33,195 nucleotides of DNA from Acidiferrobacteraceae bacterium (GCA_002724185.1 PBOB01000050.1:1-33195); one strand, 5' to 3'; counted from the stretch's first letter, positions 16,632 to 26,461 are shown. Notes: generated from the letters alone by a model not told the origin. Numbers and translations: made by a program.

Positions 16632-16872
16632 TAACTATATCAGCATCAGCAACCATATTGGTTTTAGGATACCGGAGGGCAATATTACATAAAATAAGCG
16701 GAGTTCACATCTAAGAGTCAGTTAGATCCCATTGATTTATCGACTGAAGCTATCATTTCGAGTGATAAAGGCAATGTGGCGGTATTATAAGGGGTGATTT
16801 AGCTATAGTCTGCGGTCTCTGTGCTAGGTCGTTCGGAAACATTTTTTAAGGATAATAAGTCTATAAAGGGCA

Positions 16873-19800
16873 ATGAGTGTAACCAGATCAAGCGACTCAT
16901 TAAGCAATGTCTCGCTAGAAGACAAGTACACTATAGAGCAGGGCCGTGTCTATTTGACAGGGACTCAGGCGTTAGTGCGACTGATGCTTATGCAGGCCAC
17001 TAGAGATCAGAAAGCAGGTCTCCATACTGCAGGCTTTGTTACAGGCTACCGAGGCTCACCACTTGGCGCATTAGATCAGCAGCTAATGCTAGCTAAAGAG
17101 CATCTTGATCGAAAAAGTATTCGGTTTTTGCCAGCAGTTAATGAAGAGTTAGCAGCTACATCCATCTGGGGGGCGCAGCAGGCAGAGCTTAGTGGGAAAG
17201 GTCTGTACGATGGTGTTTTTGGTTTATGGTACGGTAAAGGTCCTGGTGTGGACCGTTGTGGCGATGTTTTCCGGCATGGCAATTTAGCCGGTTCTGCAAA
17301 GATGGGTGGTGTATTGATTGTGATGGGTGATGATCATACAGCAGAATCATCTACTACTGTGCATCAAAGTGAATTTGGCTTGGTAAATGTTTTGATACCG
17401 ATTCTCAATCCTGCTAGTGTTCAAGATGTTGTGCGATTCGGATTATATGGTTGGGCGATGTCGCGATTTAGTGGATGCTGGGTAGGAATGAAGTGCGTCC
17501 ACGACACAATCGAGTCATCTGCTTCCATTGAAATCAATTCAGAATTAGGGAAGATAATCATACCAGATGACTTTGATATCCCATCCGATGGCCTCAATAT
17601 CAGGAGAGCTGATGCTTTCCTTGAGCAAGAGCGGCGCATCCACAAGCTGAAGCTGCCAGCTGCTCAGGCGTTTGCGCGTGTTAATAGCATTGATCAGCTC
17701 GTCATAGAAAATAGTCAAGCCCATATAGGAATTGTCACTACAGGTAAGGCCTACAGTGATGTGCGGCGCGCATTTTTAGAACTTGACATTGATGATCGCA
17801 GAGCGATGCGATTTGGCCTGAGATTATATAAAGTAGGAATGTCATGGCCGCTCGAGCCAGAAGGTATTATTAATTTTGCAAAGGGACTAGGTAAGATTAT
17901 TGTTGTGGAGGAGAAACGTGGGCTAATCGAAGATCAAGTAAAGAGCATTCTCTACCGATGCAGTGAACACCCAATTGTCATTGGGAAATATGATGAGGAG
18001 GGCGCACCTCTTTTTGATGCTGCAGGCCGTCTTGAGGCAGTCAATATCGCTCTTGAGCTAGGTAGGCGGCTGATTGTTGCTGATAATGATCCCGAGCTGA
18101 GCAGAAGAATAGACAGGCTAAGGGGTATTCGTGGGCGCACTGACCACGAAAGCTCTCCGATGATTCGTTCGGCATACTTTTGCGCAGGCTGTCCCCATAA
18201 TAGATCTACGAGCGTTCCTGAAGATAGCCGCGCATTAGCTGGTATTGGTTGTCATTTTATGGCTCAATGGATGGAACGTAATACCAGTAGCTTTACTCAA
18301 ATGGGTGGCGAGGGAGCGGGTTGGATTGGCGAGAGCATGTTTAGCGCCGATAAACACGTATTTCAAAATATTGGTGACGGTACATATTTCCACTCTGGTT
18401 TATTAGCCATTCGCGCCGCGATAGCCGCTGGCACCAATATCACATTTAAGATTCTATATAACGATGCTGTGGCAATGACAGGCGGACAGTCTGTAGATGG
18501 CTCGCTGGACGTCCCACGAATTACACGTCAGGTTCACGCGGAGGGCGCGAAAAAGATAGTAGTAGTGACTGACGAGCCTGGAAAATATTTTCGCAATGCA
18601 GACTGGGCTCCCAACGTTGAGGTGCGTGATCGTGCTGAGCTGCTTCTGGTGCAGCGTGAGCTACGAGAAGTTCTTGGCGTTACCATACTTGTGTATGACC
18701 AAACATGTGCGGCAGAAAAACGACGACGTCGCAGTCGTGGTACGTTGCCTACTCCAGACCGTCGGATCTTGATTAATGAAGAGGTTTGTGAAGGTTGCGG
18801 GGATTGTGGTGTGCAGTCAAATTGTGTGGCAATTATCCCAGCAGAATCCTCTGCAGGTCGCAAGAGAGCCATAGATCAATCATCTTGTAATATGGATTAT
18901 TCTTGCGTTGAGGGGTTTTGTCCGAGTTTTGTTTCTGTTAGGGGTGCGAGGTTAGTCAAGGCGCCACTCAGAGACAAGTTTAATTCATTATCCAACACAT
19001 TATTGCTTGAGCCGGAACTAGCTCCAATCCTAGGAAACTACAACATAGTAGTGACTGGTGTGGGTGGAACAGGCGTTGTGACAGTAGGCGCACTGTTAGG
19101 AATGGCGGCGCATATTTCAAAAAAGGGTTGCTCAGTGCTTGACATGGCAGGCTTAGCTCAAAAGGGAGGCGCAGTTACAAGCCATATAATTCTTTCGGAA
19201 CACCCGGAAAGCATAACATCGACTCATGTAGCGGATGGCGGTGCAGATCTTCTACTTGGCTGCGACATCGTTACATCCGCTTCCCCTGAAACTCTTAGGA
19301 AGACTAGCTCTGACACGCTGGTAGTTCTGAATACATATGAAATGATGACAGGTAACTTTACTAGAAAGCCAGATATAGAGTTTCCATCAGAAGAGCTGGT
19401 AGCCTTGATTGAAGCGATAGTCGGTTCATCTATGCTGCATAGAATAAATGCGACGAAGGTAGCCAATAGTGTATTTGGAAATTCTATCGTAGCCAATTTA
19501 GTCATGCTTGGTTATGCTTTTCAAAAAGGCGGAATACCATTATCGAGCCAAGCGCTTGAGCAAGCTATAGCGATCAATGGAAAGGCCGTTGAGGAGAATA
19601 TAGCTGCATTTCGACTTGGGCGTAGTGCCACGGCATATCCTAATCAACTTGAAAGTCAGTTATTTGGTGAATATGTTGCTGATGATGCAAGTGGCAATTC
19701 ACTCGTGGATATTATTAAGAATGGAGAAATTCTTCTCACTGCTTATCAGAGTTGGAAATACGCTCAGCGTTATAGAAATCTTGTAGATCGCGTTACCAGT

Positions 19801-20364
19801 GCTGAGCAATATGTTTCCAATGGCGGGCAGGCCTTTGCAAAGGCGGTTGCGCAGTCCTATGCAAAACTGCTGGCATACAAGGATGAATACGAAGTAGCCC
19901 GGCTGTTTCTGTCCGAGAGCTTTAAAAGTAAACTGACATCTACCTTTGAGCCTGGTTACAAGCTTCGATTTCATTTAGCCCCACCAATATTTTCGCGTGT
20001 TAATCCGGTTAGTGGAAGGCCTTCTAAACGAGAATTTGGAGCTTGGATAATTGTATTTTTTCGGCTATTAGCGGCATGTAAGGTTTTTCGTAACACGTGG
20101 TTCGATATTTTTAGAAATACTAAGGATAGACAGCTAGAAAAGAAACTAATAAAGGGTTACGAAGAAACGATTGAAATTCTTGTCGGATCTTTATCTTCGA
20201 GTAATTTAGATATCGCGACAGAAATTGCTGCAATTCCTCTGGATATACGGGGTTATGGGCCAGTGAAAGCAAGTTCCGCTAAACGCGCAAAGGAGAAAGA
20301 GGAAGCATTACTAAGAAGATTCATTTCAGCCAGGGAAACGCAACAGGAAATATATTATCAGTGA
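16873..20364 (+). CDS. indolepyruvate ferredoxin oxidoreductase, fused IorA-IorB type
   Basis: A 1163-residue 2-oxoacid:ferredoxin oxidoreductase of the single-chain proteobacterial type. It decarboxylates aryl (and perhaps branched-chain) 2-oxoacids, such as indolepyruvate from amino acid transamination, to acyl-CoA with reduction of ferredoxin. The order is: pyrimidine-binding domain (AGFVTGYRGSPLGALDQQL), TPP-binding region (GGEGAGWIGESMF, NDAVAMTGGQSVDGSLDVP), a cysteine-rich segment around residues 639-700 (CEGCGDCGVQSNC, then CNMDYSCVEGFCP) for Fe-S clusters, and the gamma-like domain (VVTGVGGTGVVTVGALLGMAAH). The ATG at 16873 sits just upstream of the conserved LEDKYTIEQGRVYLTG. It stands alone, divergent from the regulator and convergent with ltaE. 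Confidence 0.92.
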   Translation: MSVTRSSDSLSNVSLEDKYTIEQGRVYLTGTQALVRLMLMQATRDQKAGLHTAGFVTGYRGSPLGALDQQLMLAKEHLDRKSIRFLPAVNEELAATSIWGAQQAELSGKGLYDGVFGLWYGKGPGVDRCGDVFRHGNLAGSAKMGGVLIVMGDDHTAESSTTVHQSEFGLVNVLIPILNPASVQDVVRFGLYGWAMSRFSGCWVGMKCVHDTIESSASIEINSELGKIIIPDDFDIPSDGLNIRRADAFLEQERRIHKLKLPAAQAFARVNSIDQLVIENSQAHIGIVTTGKAYSDVRRAFLELDIDDRRAMRFGLRLYKVGMSWPLEPEGIINFAKGLGKIIVVEEKRGLIEDQVKSILYRCSEHPIVIGKYDEEGAPLFDAAGRLEAVNIALELGRRLIVADNDPELSRRIDRLRGIRGRTDHESSPMIRSAYFCAGCPHNRSTSVPEDSRALAGIGCHFMAQWMERNTSSFTQMGGEGAGWIGESMFSADKHVFQNIGDGTYFHSGLLAIRAAIAAGTNITFKILYNDAVAMTGGQSVDGSLDVPRITRQVHAEGAKKIVVVTDEPGKYFRNADWAPNVEVRDRAELLLVQRELREVLGVTILVYDQTCAAEKRRRRSRGTLPTPDRRILINEEVCEGCGDCGVQSNCVAIIPAESSAGRKRAIDQSSCNMDYSCVEGFCPSFVSVRGARLVKAPLRDKFNSLSNTLLLEPELAPILGNYNIVVTGVGGTGVVTVGALLGMAAHISKKGCSVLDMAGLAQKGGAVTSHIILSEHPESITSTHVADGGADLLLGCDIVTSASPETLRKTSSDTLVVLNTYEMMTGNFTRKPDIEFPSEELVALIEAIVGSSMLHRINATKVANSVFGNSIVANLVMLGYAFQKGGIPLSSQALEQAIAINGKAVEENIAAFRLGRSATAYPNQLESQLFGEYVADDASGNSLVDIIKNGEILLTAYQSWKYAQRYRNLVDRVTSAEQYVSNGGQAFAKAVAQSYAKLLAYKDEYEVARLFLSESFKSKLTSTFEPGYKLRFHLAPPIFSRVNPVSGRPSKREFGAWIIVFFRLLAACKVFRNTWFDIFRNTKDRQLEKKLIKGYEETIEILVGSLSSSNLDIATEIAAIPLDIRGYGPVKASSAKRAKEKEEALLRRFISARETQQEIYYQ

Positions 20365-20379
20365 GTCTGGCTGATTTAG

Positions 20380-21414
20380 CTATATCTTGCCCTGCTCACG
20401 GAAGAAGCTTTTAAATGCTTCGACAGTGATGTGAATATCTGTTTCAGTTAAATCGAGATGTGTGACCAAGCGAATTGGGTAGTCGTCCATGCTAATCAAT
20501 ATGCCTTGTGCTCGTAGATAAGATTCGATATACGGAATAGATCCTTCTGGAATTTCAACCCATACCATATTAGTGCGTAATTTTGGATTATCAACTGATA
20601 TTTCGTCTATCTCTCCAAGTAATTCAGCTAACAAGGCTGCATGATCATGATCATCTTTTAATCGCCTTATATTATTTTTTATCGAGTAAAGTCCTGCTGC
20701 AGCAAGAATTCCCGCTTGGCGCCAGCCACCACCAAGCACCTTTCGCCATCGTCGAGCAACATCAATAAATTCCCGAGGACCGCATAAGACTGAACCCACC
20801 GGAGCGCCAAGACCCTTGCTGAGACATGCAGAGATAGAATCGAAGTTACTACTGATTTGACAGACATCTATATCCTGCGCAACAGCAGCATTGAAGATGC
20901 GAGCGCCATCTAGATGGAAGCGTAGGTTATGATTTTGCGCAATGATTGAGGCGTCAGACAGATAATCGATCGGTAATGGATAGCCATGCCATGTATTTTC
21001 TAAACACAAAAGCCGAGTTCGAGCAAAGTGGAAATCATTAGGTTTGATGGCGTTACGGATCGATGTTAGAGAAATTGTACCATCAGGCTCGTTTGGTATC
21101 GGCTGGGGCTGTAAGCTAGCTAGAATTGCGCCTCCGCCACCTTCTTCGAGATAGCTATGCGCCTCCTGCCCAGCTATATATTCGTCTCCCCGTTCACAAT
21201 GGCTAAATAGGGCAAGGAGATTGCTCTGAGTCCCGCTTGACACAAATAAGCCCGATTCCATATGAAAGAGCTCGGAAACAGCGCGCTCTAGACGATTAAC
21301 CGTTGGGTCTTCCCTCATAACGTCATCTCCAACAGATGCTTCGTTCATGCACTTTCTCATCGCATCGGTGGGCTTAGTTACCGTATCGCTACGGAAGTCA
21401 ATTAGGTTTGTCAT
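20380..21414 (-). CDS. ltaE: low-specificity L-threonine aldolase
   Basis: A PLP enzyme of fold type I that cleaves threonine or allo-threonine to glycine and acetaldehyde, or runs in reverse. The 344 residues start at the conserved FRSDTVTKPTDAMR, and DDVMREDPTVNRLE follows. The PLP-binding aspartate is in FHLDGARIFN, and the Schiff-base lysine is K200 in SACLSKGLGAPVGS. The frame extends 54 residues further upstream (to 21576), but that part has no homology and overlaps the divergent peroxiredoxin gene, so I use the ATG at 21412-21414. It lies among genes for dimethylglycine-type degradation, whose end product is glycine, so it may serve glycine/threonine metabolism there. Confidence 0.93.
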   Translation of the reverse strand: MTNLIDFRSDTVTKPTDAMRKCMNEASVGDDVMREDPTVNRLERAVSELFHMESGLFVSSGTQSNLLALFSHCERGDEYIAGQEAHSYLEEGGGGAILASLQPQPIPNEPDGTISLTSIRNAIKPNDFHFARTRLLCLENTWHGYPLPIDYLSDASIIAQNHNLRFHLDGARIFNAAVAQDIDVCQISSNFDSISACLSKGLGAPVGSVLCGPREFIDVARRWRKVLGGGWRQAGILAAAGLYSIKNNIRRLKDDHDHAALLAELLGEIDEISVDNPKLRTNMVWVEIPEGSIPYIESYLRAQGILISMDDYPIRLVTHLDLTETDIHITVEAFKSFFREQGKI

Positions 21415-21585
21415 GTTCGATTCGGAGTGATAATTTATACGAGTTGAGCCCAAAGCAGCTATTGTACGGCTTTTGTTGTTAAGTTTGCTGTAGAAATTGG
21501 CTTGTCCGATTTCGGGTGGACATGTCCATTCTTCCTCATATAACAAATGTTGATATTTTGCCAAACTGTTGGCCAAGGAAATTCT

Positions 21586-22065
21586 ATGATAACAATTGGT
21601 GAGCGATTACCTACCGTAAAACTGCGCCAAATGGGTCCTTCCGGTCCAGAGGTAATAATGACTCAGGACTTGTTTGGAGGTAAGCATGTGGTGTTATTTG
21701 CGCTTCCAGGAGCATTCACACCCTTATGTTCGGCGCAGCATCTACCTGGATACATACAAAAATCATCTGAAATCCTTGCGAAAGGAGTTGATATTATCGC
21801 TTGTCTGTCTGTTAACGATGTTTATGTCATGGATGCATGGGGGAGGGATCAAAATACAAAAGATAAAGTAGTAATGTTGTCTGACGGATCGGCTACTTTT
21901 ACTACTGCGGTTGGATTACAGCTTGACTTGTCAGATGCTGGTTTTGGTATTAGATCATGTCGGTACGCAATGATAGTTGATGATATGGTCTTAACTGAAT
22001 TGAAGGTAGAAGTCGGTGGCGAGTTTCAAGTAAGCGATGCTGAAAGTATGATTAAGTTGCTCTAA
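21586..22065 (+). CDS. Prx5-like peroxiredoxin
   Basis: A thiol peroxidase of the Prx5/AhpE-like redoxin group, about 159 residues, which reduces hydrogen peroxide and organic hydroperoxides with glutathione or thioredoxin as donor. The peroxidatic cysteine is C48 in PGAFTPLCSAQHLPGY, with the P-T-C arrangement and the supporting arginine in RSCRYAMIVDD. The ATG at 21586 is preceded by AAGGAA at 5 bases and starts the usual ITIGERLP; an upstream ATG at 21547 would add 13 residues that overlap the ltaE-side frame. Divergent from ltaE. It may protect the flavin oxidoreductases nearby from peroxide, but that is inference. Confidence 0.9.
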   Translation: MITIGERLPTVKLRQMGPSGPEVIMTQDLFGGKHVVLFALPGAFTPLCSAQHLPGYIQKSSEILAKGVDIIACLSVNDVYVMDAWGRDQNTKDKVVMLSDGSATFTTAVGLQLDLSDAGFGIRSCRYAMIVDDMVLTELKVEVGGEFQVSDAESMIKLL

Positions 22066-22089
22066 TAACAAGAATTCCTATTAACTATC

Positions 22090-23631
22090 TTAATAGTTGA
22101 GATCAGGCAGGGAGTCCTTTTTGCTCTTGACATACGCTAATAACTCTTCATTTACGCCGGGTTCAATTGAAGGTGGCTCATACGTATTAAGCATATCCTT
22201 CCAAATCTTATTAGCGCGCATCTCCGCATCTTTTTCTCCGTCATCGCGCCACTGCTCAAAGCTCGTGTTATCAGCAACCGCTGATCTGTAGAAGGCAGAC
22301 TCAAAATTTGTTTGAGTATGTTGGCATCCGAGAAAATGGTTACCAGGCCCGACTTCCTGTATTGCTGACATGGCTTGCCCATTTATTGAGCTATCGACAC
22401 CTGACAGAAAGACTTGGATCATGCCAGCCTGATCCGTGTCAAGGATGAATTTTTCATAACTCATAGTTAGTCCACCCTCCAACCAACCTGATGTATGCAG
22501 CATAAAATGTACTCCAGCAAGCATAGCAGTTTGTAGTGTATTCGAGGATTCGTAAGCCGCTTGTGCATCGGCAACCTTAGAGGCGCATAACCCACCACCA
22601 CTTCGGAACGGAACCCCAAGTCTTCGGGCTAACGCTGCGGCAATATATAGCACCATTGATGGTTCTGGGCTTCCAAATGTTGGAGCACCTGATTGCATTG
22701 AGATAGAGCTGCTAAACGTGCCAAAAATTACCGGGGCACCCGGCTTTGTAAGTTGTACGAAAGTCATGCCTGCTAGTGCTTCCGCGAATAGCTGTGTACA
22801 CGTACCCACAACCGTTACCGGTGACATTGCTCCAGCTAAAATAAATGGTGAGATGACATTTGCTTGATTATTTTCCGCATATACGCGGGCTGCCGCAAGC
22901 ATCGTTGCATCGAAGGTCATCGGTGAATTTGCATTAATTAAACTAGTTATGACACAGTTGTCATCAAGGAATGATTCTCCGAAAACGATTTTCGCCATAT
23001 TAACTGTATCTTGGGCGCGTTCAGGCGCTGTGACAGATCCCATAAATGGTTTATCGCTCCAGCGAATGTGGCTATAGATCATATCCAGATGTCGTTTATT
23101 GACGGGAATGTCAACAGGCTCACATAAGGTGCCCCCCGAGTGGTGTAAGAATGGTGACATCCAAGTGAGTTTAGTGAAGTTTTCAAAATCCTCTAATGTG
23201 GCGTATCTCCGACCATTGTCCAGGTCACGAACAAATGGTGATCCGTAGGCCGGAACTAATACCGTGCTGTCACCGCCAATTTTGACGCTGCGTTTGGGGT
23301 TACGAGCGTGCTGGGTAAACTCCGATGGCGCGTTGTTTTGAATAATTTCGCGACACATACCACGGGGGAATTTGACAGAGTTGCCCTCCACACGACATCC
23401 TGAGGATCGAAAAAGCTCTAATGCTTGCTCATCGTCACGGAACTCAATGCCAATGTCTTCGAGTACTGTTTCAGCATTGTTTTCAATTATTTCAAGTAGC
23501 TCCTCAGATGCTAGCTCATAAACTGGAACCCGCCGAGTAATGTAGGGAATTGGGTGCGCCGAGTCGAAAGGGTCTTTAAGTCTTGTCCTGCGACCAGAAG
23601 TTTTCTTGCTACGTCGTCGTTGTGCAGCCAT
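22090..23631 (-). CDS. MttB-family (trimethylamine/glycine betaine-type) methyltransferase, non-pyrrolysine
   Basis: A 513-residue TIM-barrel protein of the trimethylamine methyltransferase family (MttB, COG5598). Archaeal MttB uses pyrrolysine and methylates a corrinoid protein from trimethylamine. The many bacterial homologues without pyrrolysine act on quaternary amines such as glycine betaine where tested. No in-frame TAG occurs, so this is of the non-pyrrolysine kind. Typical stretches are GSPFVRDLDNGRRYATLEDFEN (in part), WSDKPFMGSVTAPERA and ISMQSGAPTFGSPE. I start at ATG 23631, four bases after GGGAG; the frame is open to 23652. It is divergent from the dimethylglycine-dehydrogenase-like gene. 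No corrinoid (MttC-like) protein gene is in the window, so the methyl acceptor is unknown. Confidence 0.88.
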   Translation of the reverse strand: MAAQRRRSKKTSGRRTRLKDPFDSAHPIPYITRRVPVYELASEELLEIIENNAETVLEDIGIEFRDDEQALELFRSSGCRVEGNSVKFPRGMCREIIQNNAPSEFTQHARNPKRSVKIGGDSTVLVPAYGSPFVRDLDNGRRYATLEDFENFTKLTWMSPFLHHSGGTLCEPVDIPVNKRHLDMIYSHIRWSDKPFMGSVTAPERAQDTVNMAKIVFGESFLDDNCVITSLINANSPMTFDATMLAAARVYAENNQANVISPFILAGAMSPVTVVGTCTQLFAEALAGMTFVQLTKPGAPVIFGTFSSSISMQSGAPTFGSPEPSMVLYIAAALARRLGVPFRSGGGLCASKVADAQAAYESSNTLQTAMLAGVHFMLHTSGWLEGGLTMSYEKFILDTDQAGMIQVFLSGVDSSINGQAMSAIQEVGPGNHFLGCQHTQTNFESAFYRSAVADNTSFEQWRDDGEKDAEMRANKIWKDMLNTYEPPSIEPGVNEELLAYVKSKKDSLPDLNY

Positions 23632-23714
23632 AGTGCTCCCTATTTTAACCACTAGTATCTATTGAAGGCTATGGTCGTGTCTTCTCGGCTCGCGACTGCT
23701 ACATTGTCAGTAGC

Positions 23715-23736
23715 GCCAGCTCAATTGGAGCTAGGC
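23715..23736. repeat. inverted repeat in the divergent mttB-like/DMGDH-like promoter region
   Basis: GCC-AGCTC-AATTG-GAGCT-A-GGC, with two 5-base arms around AATTG, extended by GCC/GGC with one bulged A. It lies in the 258-base gap between the two divergent genes, 84 bases upstream of the mttB-like start codon, and could be an operator for both. No protein can be assigned to it. Confidence 0.3.
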
Positions 23737-23826
23737 AATAGTCGGCTAATTGATTATTCTAAGCTCGGCTATAGGTGAGTATGACACTTTCGATGATTGC
23801 GAGTAGCATATGCAATGATAAATAGT

Positions 23827-23854
23827 TTGACTACAACAGAAGGATTCATAAATT
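23827..23854 (+). promoter_or_regulatory. candidate sigma-70 promoter of the DMGDH-like gene
   Basis: TTGACT (23827-23832, 5 of 6) and TAAATT (23849-23854, 4 of 6) with a 16-base spacer. Transcription would start near 23861 and leave a leader of about 29 bases that includes the strong ribosome binding site GGGAGG before the ATG at 23890. Confidence 0.4.
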
Positions 23855-23889
23855 GATAGCGGGTAAATTAATTTGGTAGGGAGGCAGAC

Positions 23890-26400
23890 ATGAAAAGCTC
23901 GGCGCGTGTTGTTGTAATAGGCGGTGGGGTAGTTGGTGTCAGTACACTTTACCATCTTGCGAAGAAAGGTTGGAGTGACGTTGTGTTAGTTGAAAGAAAA
24001 GAGCTGACATCCGGGTCTACGTGGCATGCGGCTGGATTGTTGCCGCTTTTTAATATGAGTTACTCGGTAGGCCAAATTCACAAATATTCGGTGAATTTAT
24101 ACCGCGAGCTTGAAGACGGGCGAGATGAAGGTATTGGTTTGCGGCAGGTATCAAATATTCGGCTGGCTTGTACAGCAGATCGGATGGATGAGTATCATTT
24201 CTATGCTGGTGTCGCAAAGACTATTGGAGTCGATGTAAGATTCCTGAGTCCTGAGGAGATCATGAGTATCTGGCCGTTTTGTAATATTGACGGATTAATC
24301 GGTGGGATACAACATCCCGATGATGGATATATTCAACCGGCAGATCTTACCCAGGCTTTAGCTAGTTCAGCTAGACAACTCGGCGCCGAAATTTATCGTA
24401 ACACTAGCGTGCTTGAAATAAATAAGCGGCGGAGTGGCGAGTGGTGCGTCATTACTAACAAAGGCGAAATTTCTTGTGAGCATGTTGTCGCTGCTTCGGG
24501 AAATTTTGCTAGAAATGTAGGACAAATGGTTGGGTTAGATATACCAGTTATCCCGGTTGAGCATCAATTTATTGTTACAGAGCCGCATCCAGATATTGTC
24601 AGTCGACATAAGGAAGGTCTTCCCGAGATGGGCGTCCTGCGCGACTCAGATGCTTCTTTTTATATGCGTGAAGAAAATGGCGGGCTACTACTGGGCCCAT
24701 ATGAAAAGGGAGCGCCTTGTTGTTACGTCGATGGTCCCGATACCGATGCTGAATATGAATTGTTTGCTCCAGATCTGGATCGATTAACGCCTCATATCGA
24801 AGCCGCAATTCATCGAGTACCCATATTTGGAGAACTTGGAGTTAAGTCGATTTACAACGGCGCTATTTGCTATACGCCTGATGGGAGTCCGATTGTCGGT
24901 CCCGCATGGGGCTTGAAGAACTTTTGGTTGAACGAGGGTCATAGTTTTGGGATTACTGCAGCAGGAGGAGCCGGCTGGCAGCTCGCAGAATGGATTGTCG
25001 AGGGTGAGCCATCAATTGACATGATGGGGGTTGACCCACGCCGGTTTGGACAATATGCAACTAAAGAATATCTGCGCGCTAAGAATGAGGAAGCATATTC
25101 CATGGTATTTACTGTTCATTACCCAGATGAAGAGCGATCTGCATGTCGCCCCCTTAAGCAATCTCCTTGTTATAGTAGGCTAAAAGACCGTGGCGCCGTT
25201 TTTGGTTCCGTATTTGGGTGGGAACGTGCCAACTGGTTCGCGCCCCCTCAATATACGCTATCCGAGTCAGAGTTGTCGAAGCCCAAGACCTTGCTTAGTG
25301 ATAATCACCCGCCGCCAGATTTCGATGGCAATATAAAGGAAAGATGGAGTTTTCGACGTAGTAATTATTTTGATTTTGTCGGGCGGGAGTGTCGTCATGT
25401 CAATGAACATGTGGGCTTGTTGGATATGACAGCATTCTCAAAGTTTTATGTAAAAGGGCCGGGTGCAGAAAGTTGGTTAGATAGGCAATTTGCAAATAGA
25501 ATTCCGAATCGGGTTGGTAGGATCAGTCTCTGTCATTTGCTCACTGAGCACGGTGGTGTTCGCTCCGAGTTTACAGTATACAAGATCAAAGAAGATTGCT
25601 TTTATCTTGTATCAGCTGGGGCTTTTCAGAGGCATGATTGGGACTACATGCAAAAAGCGATGCCAAGAGACGGAACTGTTCAATTAGAGAATGTAACGTC
25701 CCAATATGGAGTTTTTGTTCTAGCGGGGCCAAAGTCGCGGTCATTACTCCAAACAGTGACTACAGCCTCTATGGAATCGGATGATTTTTCGTGGTTGACT
25801 GGACGATCGATAAATATTGGCCTCGCTCAGGTTGAGGCAGTTCGGGTAAATTTCGTAGGTGAGCTTGGGTGGGAACTGCATCATCCAATCGAAATGCAGA
25901 ATTATATTTATGATTTACTGTTTGATGTTGGTAACGACTTTATGCTTGAGCCTTTTGGCATTAGAGCAATGGATTCGTTGCGACTTGAAAAGTCATATCG
26001 ACTAATTCCGCGGGAGCTCTCGATAGAATACTGCGCATTTGAATCTGGATTAGATCGATTCATTAAGCTTGAAAAGGACAATTTTGTTGGCAAGACGGGA
26101 CTACTTGAGTGTCAGGAAAAGGGGTTACGTTGGCAATTTGTTACATTGGCTCTATTGGAGATGGGTGATGCCGATCCGCGTGGATCTGAGCCGATATACT
26201 TGGGCCAAGAACTTGTAGGCCGTTGCACATCCGGTGGGTATGGTTGGCGTGTTCAAAAATCTTTAGCGCTGGGAATGGTTAATAGTGGCAGGTTAAGTGT
26301 AGGAGATACTTGTGAAGTTGAAATTTTGGGCAAGCGATGGCCTGCTATTATTTTGCCAGAATCACCATACGATCCACAGAATAGGATTCTTAGGGAATAG
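23890..26400 (+). CDS. dimethylglycine/sarcosine dehydrogenase-like flavoprotein with GcvT domains
   Basis: An 836-residue FAD-dependent N-methyl oxidase/dehydrogenase. It has an N-terminal DAO domain with the dinucleotide motif VVVIGGGVVGVS (residues 7-18) and STWHAAGL, whose H46 aligns with the histidine that covalently holds FAD in dimethylglycine dehydrogenase. A middle FAO_M-type segment follows, then GCV_T (from about residue 430) and GCV_T_C domains, which in DMGDH and sarcosine dehydrogenase bind tetrahydrofolate and capture the released formaldehyde unit. GGGAGG lies 6 bases before the ATG. etfB and etfA follow, the natural electron acceptor of this enzyme type. The exact substrate (dimethylglycine, sarcosine or another N-methyl compound) cannot be fixed from the sequence. 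Confidence 0.9.
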   Translation: MKSSARVVVIGGGVVGVSTLYHLAKKGWSDVVLVERKELTSGSTWHAAGLLPLFNMSYSVGQIHKYSVNLYRELEDGRDEGIGLRQVSNIRLACTADRMDEYHFYAGVAKTIGVDVRFLSPEEIMSIWPFCNIDGLIGGIQHPDDGYIQPADLTQALASSARQLGAEIYRNTSVLEINKRRSGEWCVITNKGEISCEHVVAASGNFARNVGQMVGLDIPVIPVEHQFIVTEPHPDIVSRHKEGLPEMGVLRDSDASFYMREENGGLLLGPYEKGAPCCYVDGPDTDAEYELFAPDLDRLTPHIEAAIHRVPIFGELGVKSIYNGAICYTPDGSPIVGPAWGLKNFWLNEGHSFGITAAGGAGWQLAEWIVEGEPSIDMMGVDPRRFGQYATKEYLRAKNEEAYSMVFTVHYPDEERSACRPLKQSPCYSRLKDRGAVFGSVFGWERANWFAPPQYTLSESELSKPKTLLSDNHPPPDFDGNIKERWSFRRSNYFDFVGRECRHVNEHVGLLDMTAFSKFYVKGPGAESWLDRQFANRIPNRVGRISLCHLLTEHGGVRSEFTVYKIKEDCFYLVSAGAFQRHDWDYMQKAMPRDGTVQLENVTSQYGVFVLAGPKSRSLLQTVTTASMESDDFSWLTGRSINIGLAQVEAVRVNFVGELGWELHHPIEMQNYIYDLLFDVGNDFMLEPFGIRAMDSLRLEKSYRLIPRELSIEYCAFESGLDRFIKLEKDNFVGKTGLLECQEKGLRWQFVTLALLEMGDADPRGSEPIYLGQELVGRCTSGGYGWRVQKSLALGMVNSGRLSVGDTCEVEILGKRWPAIILPESPYDPQNRILRE

Positions 26401-26461
26401 TTTATTGATTTGTATTTAATAGGCGGTATTAATTTCATATATTTTGTATAAGGAATAGACC

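Noticed and set aside
21415-21576. Longer ltaE N-terminus
   Set aside because: The 54 extra residues show no homology and overlap the start of the divergent peroxiredoxin gene; family members begin just before FRSDTVT.
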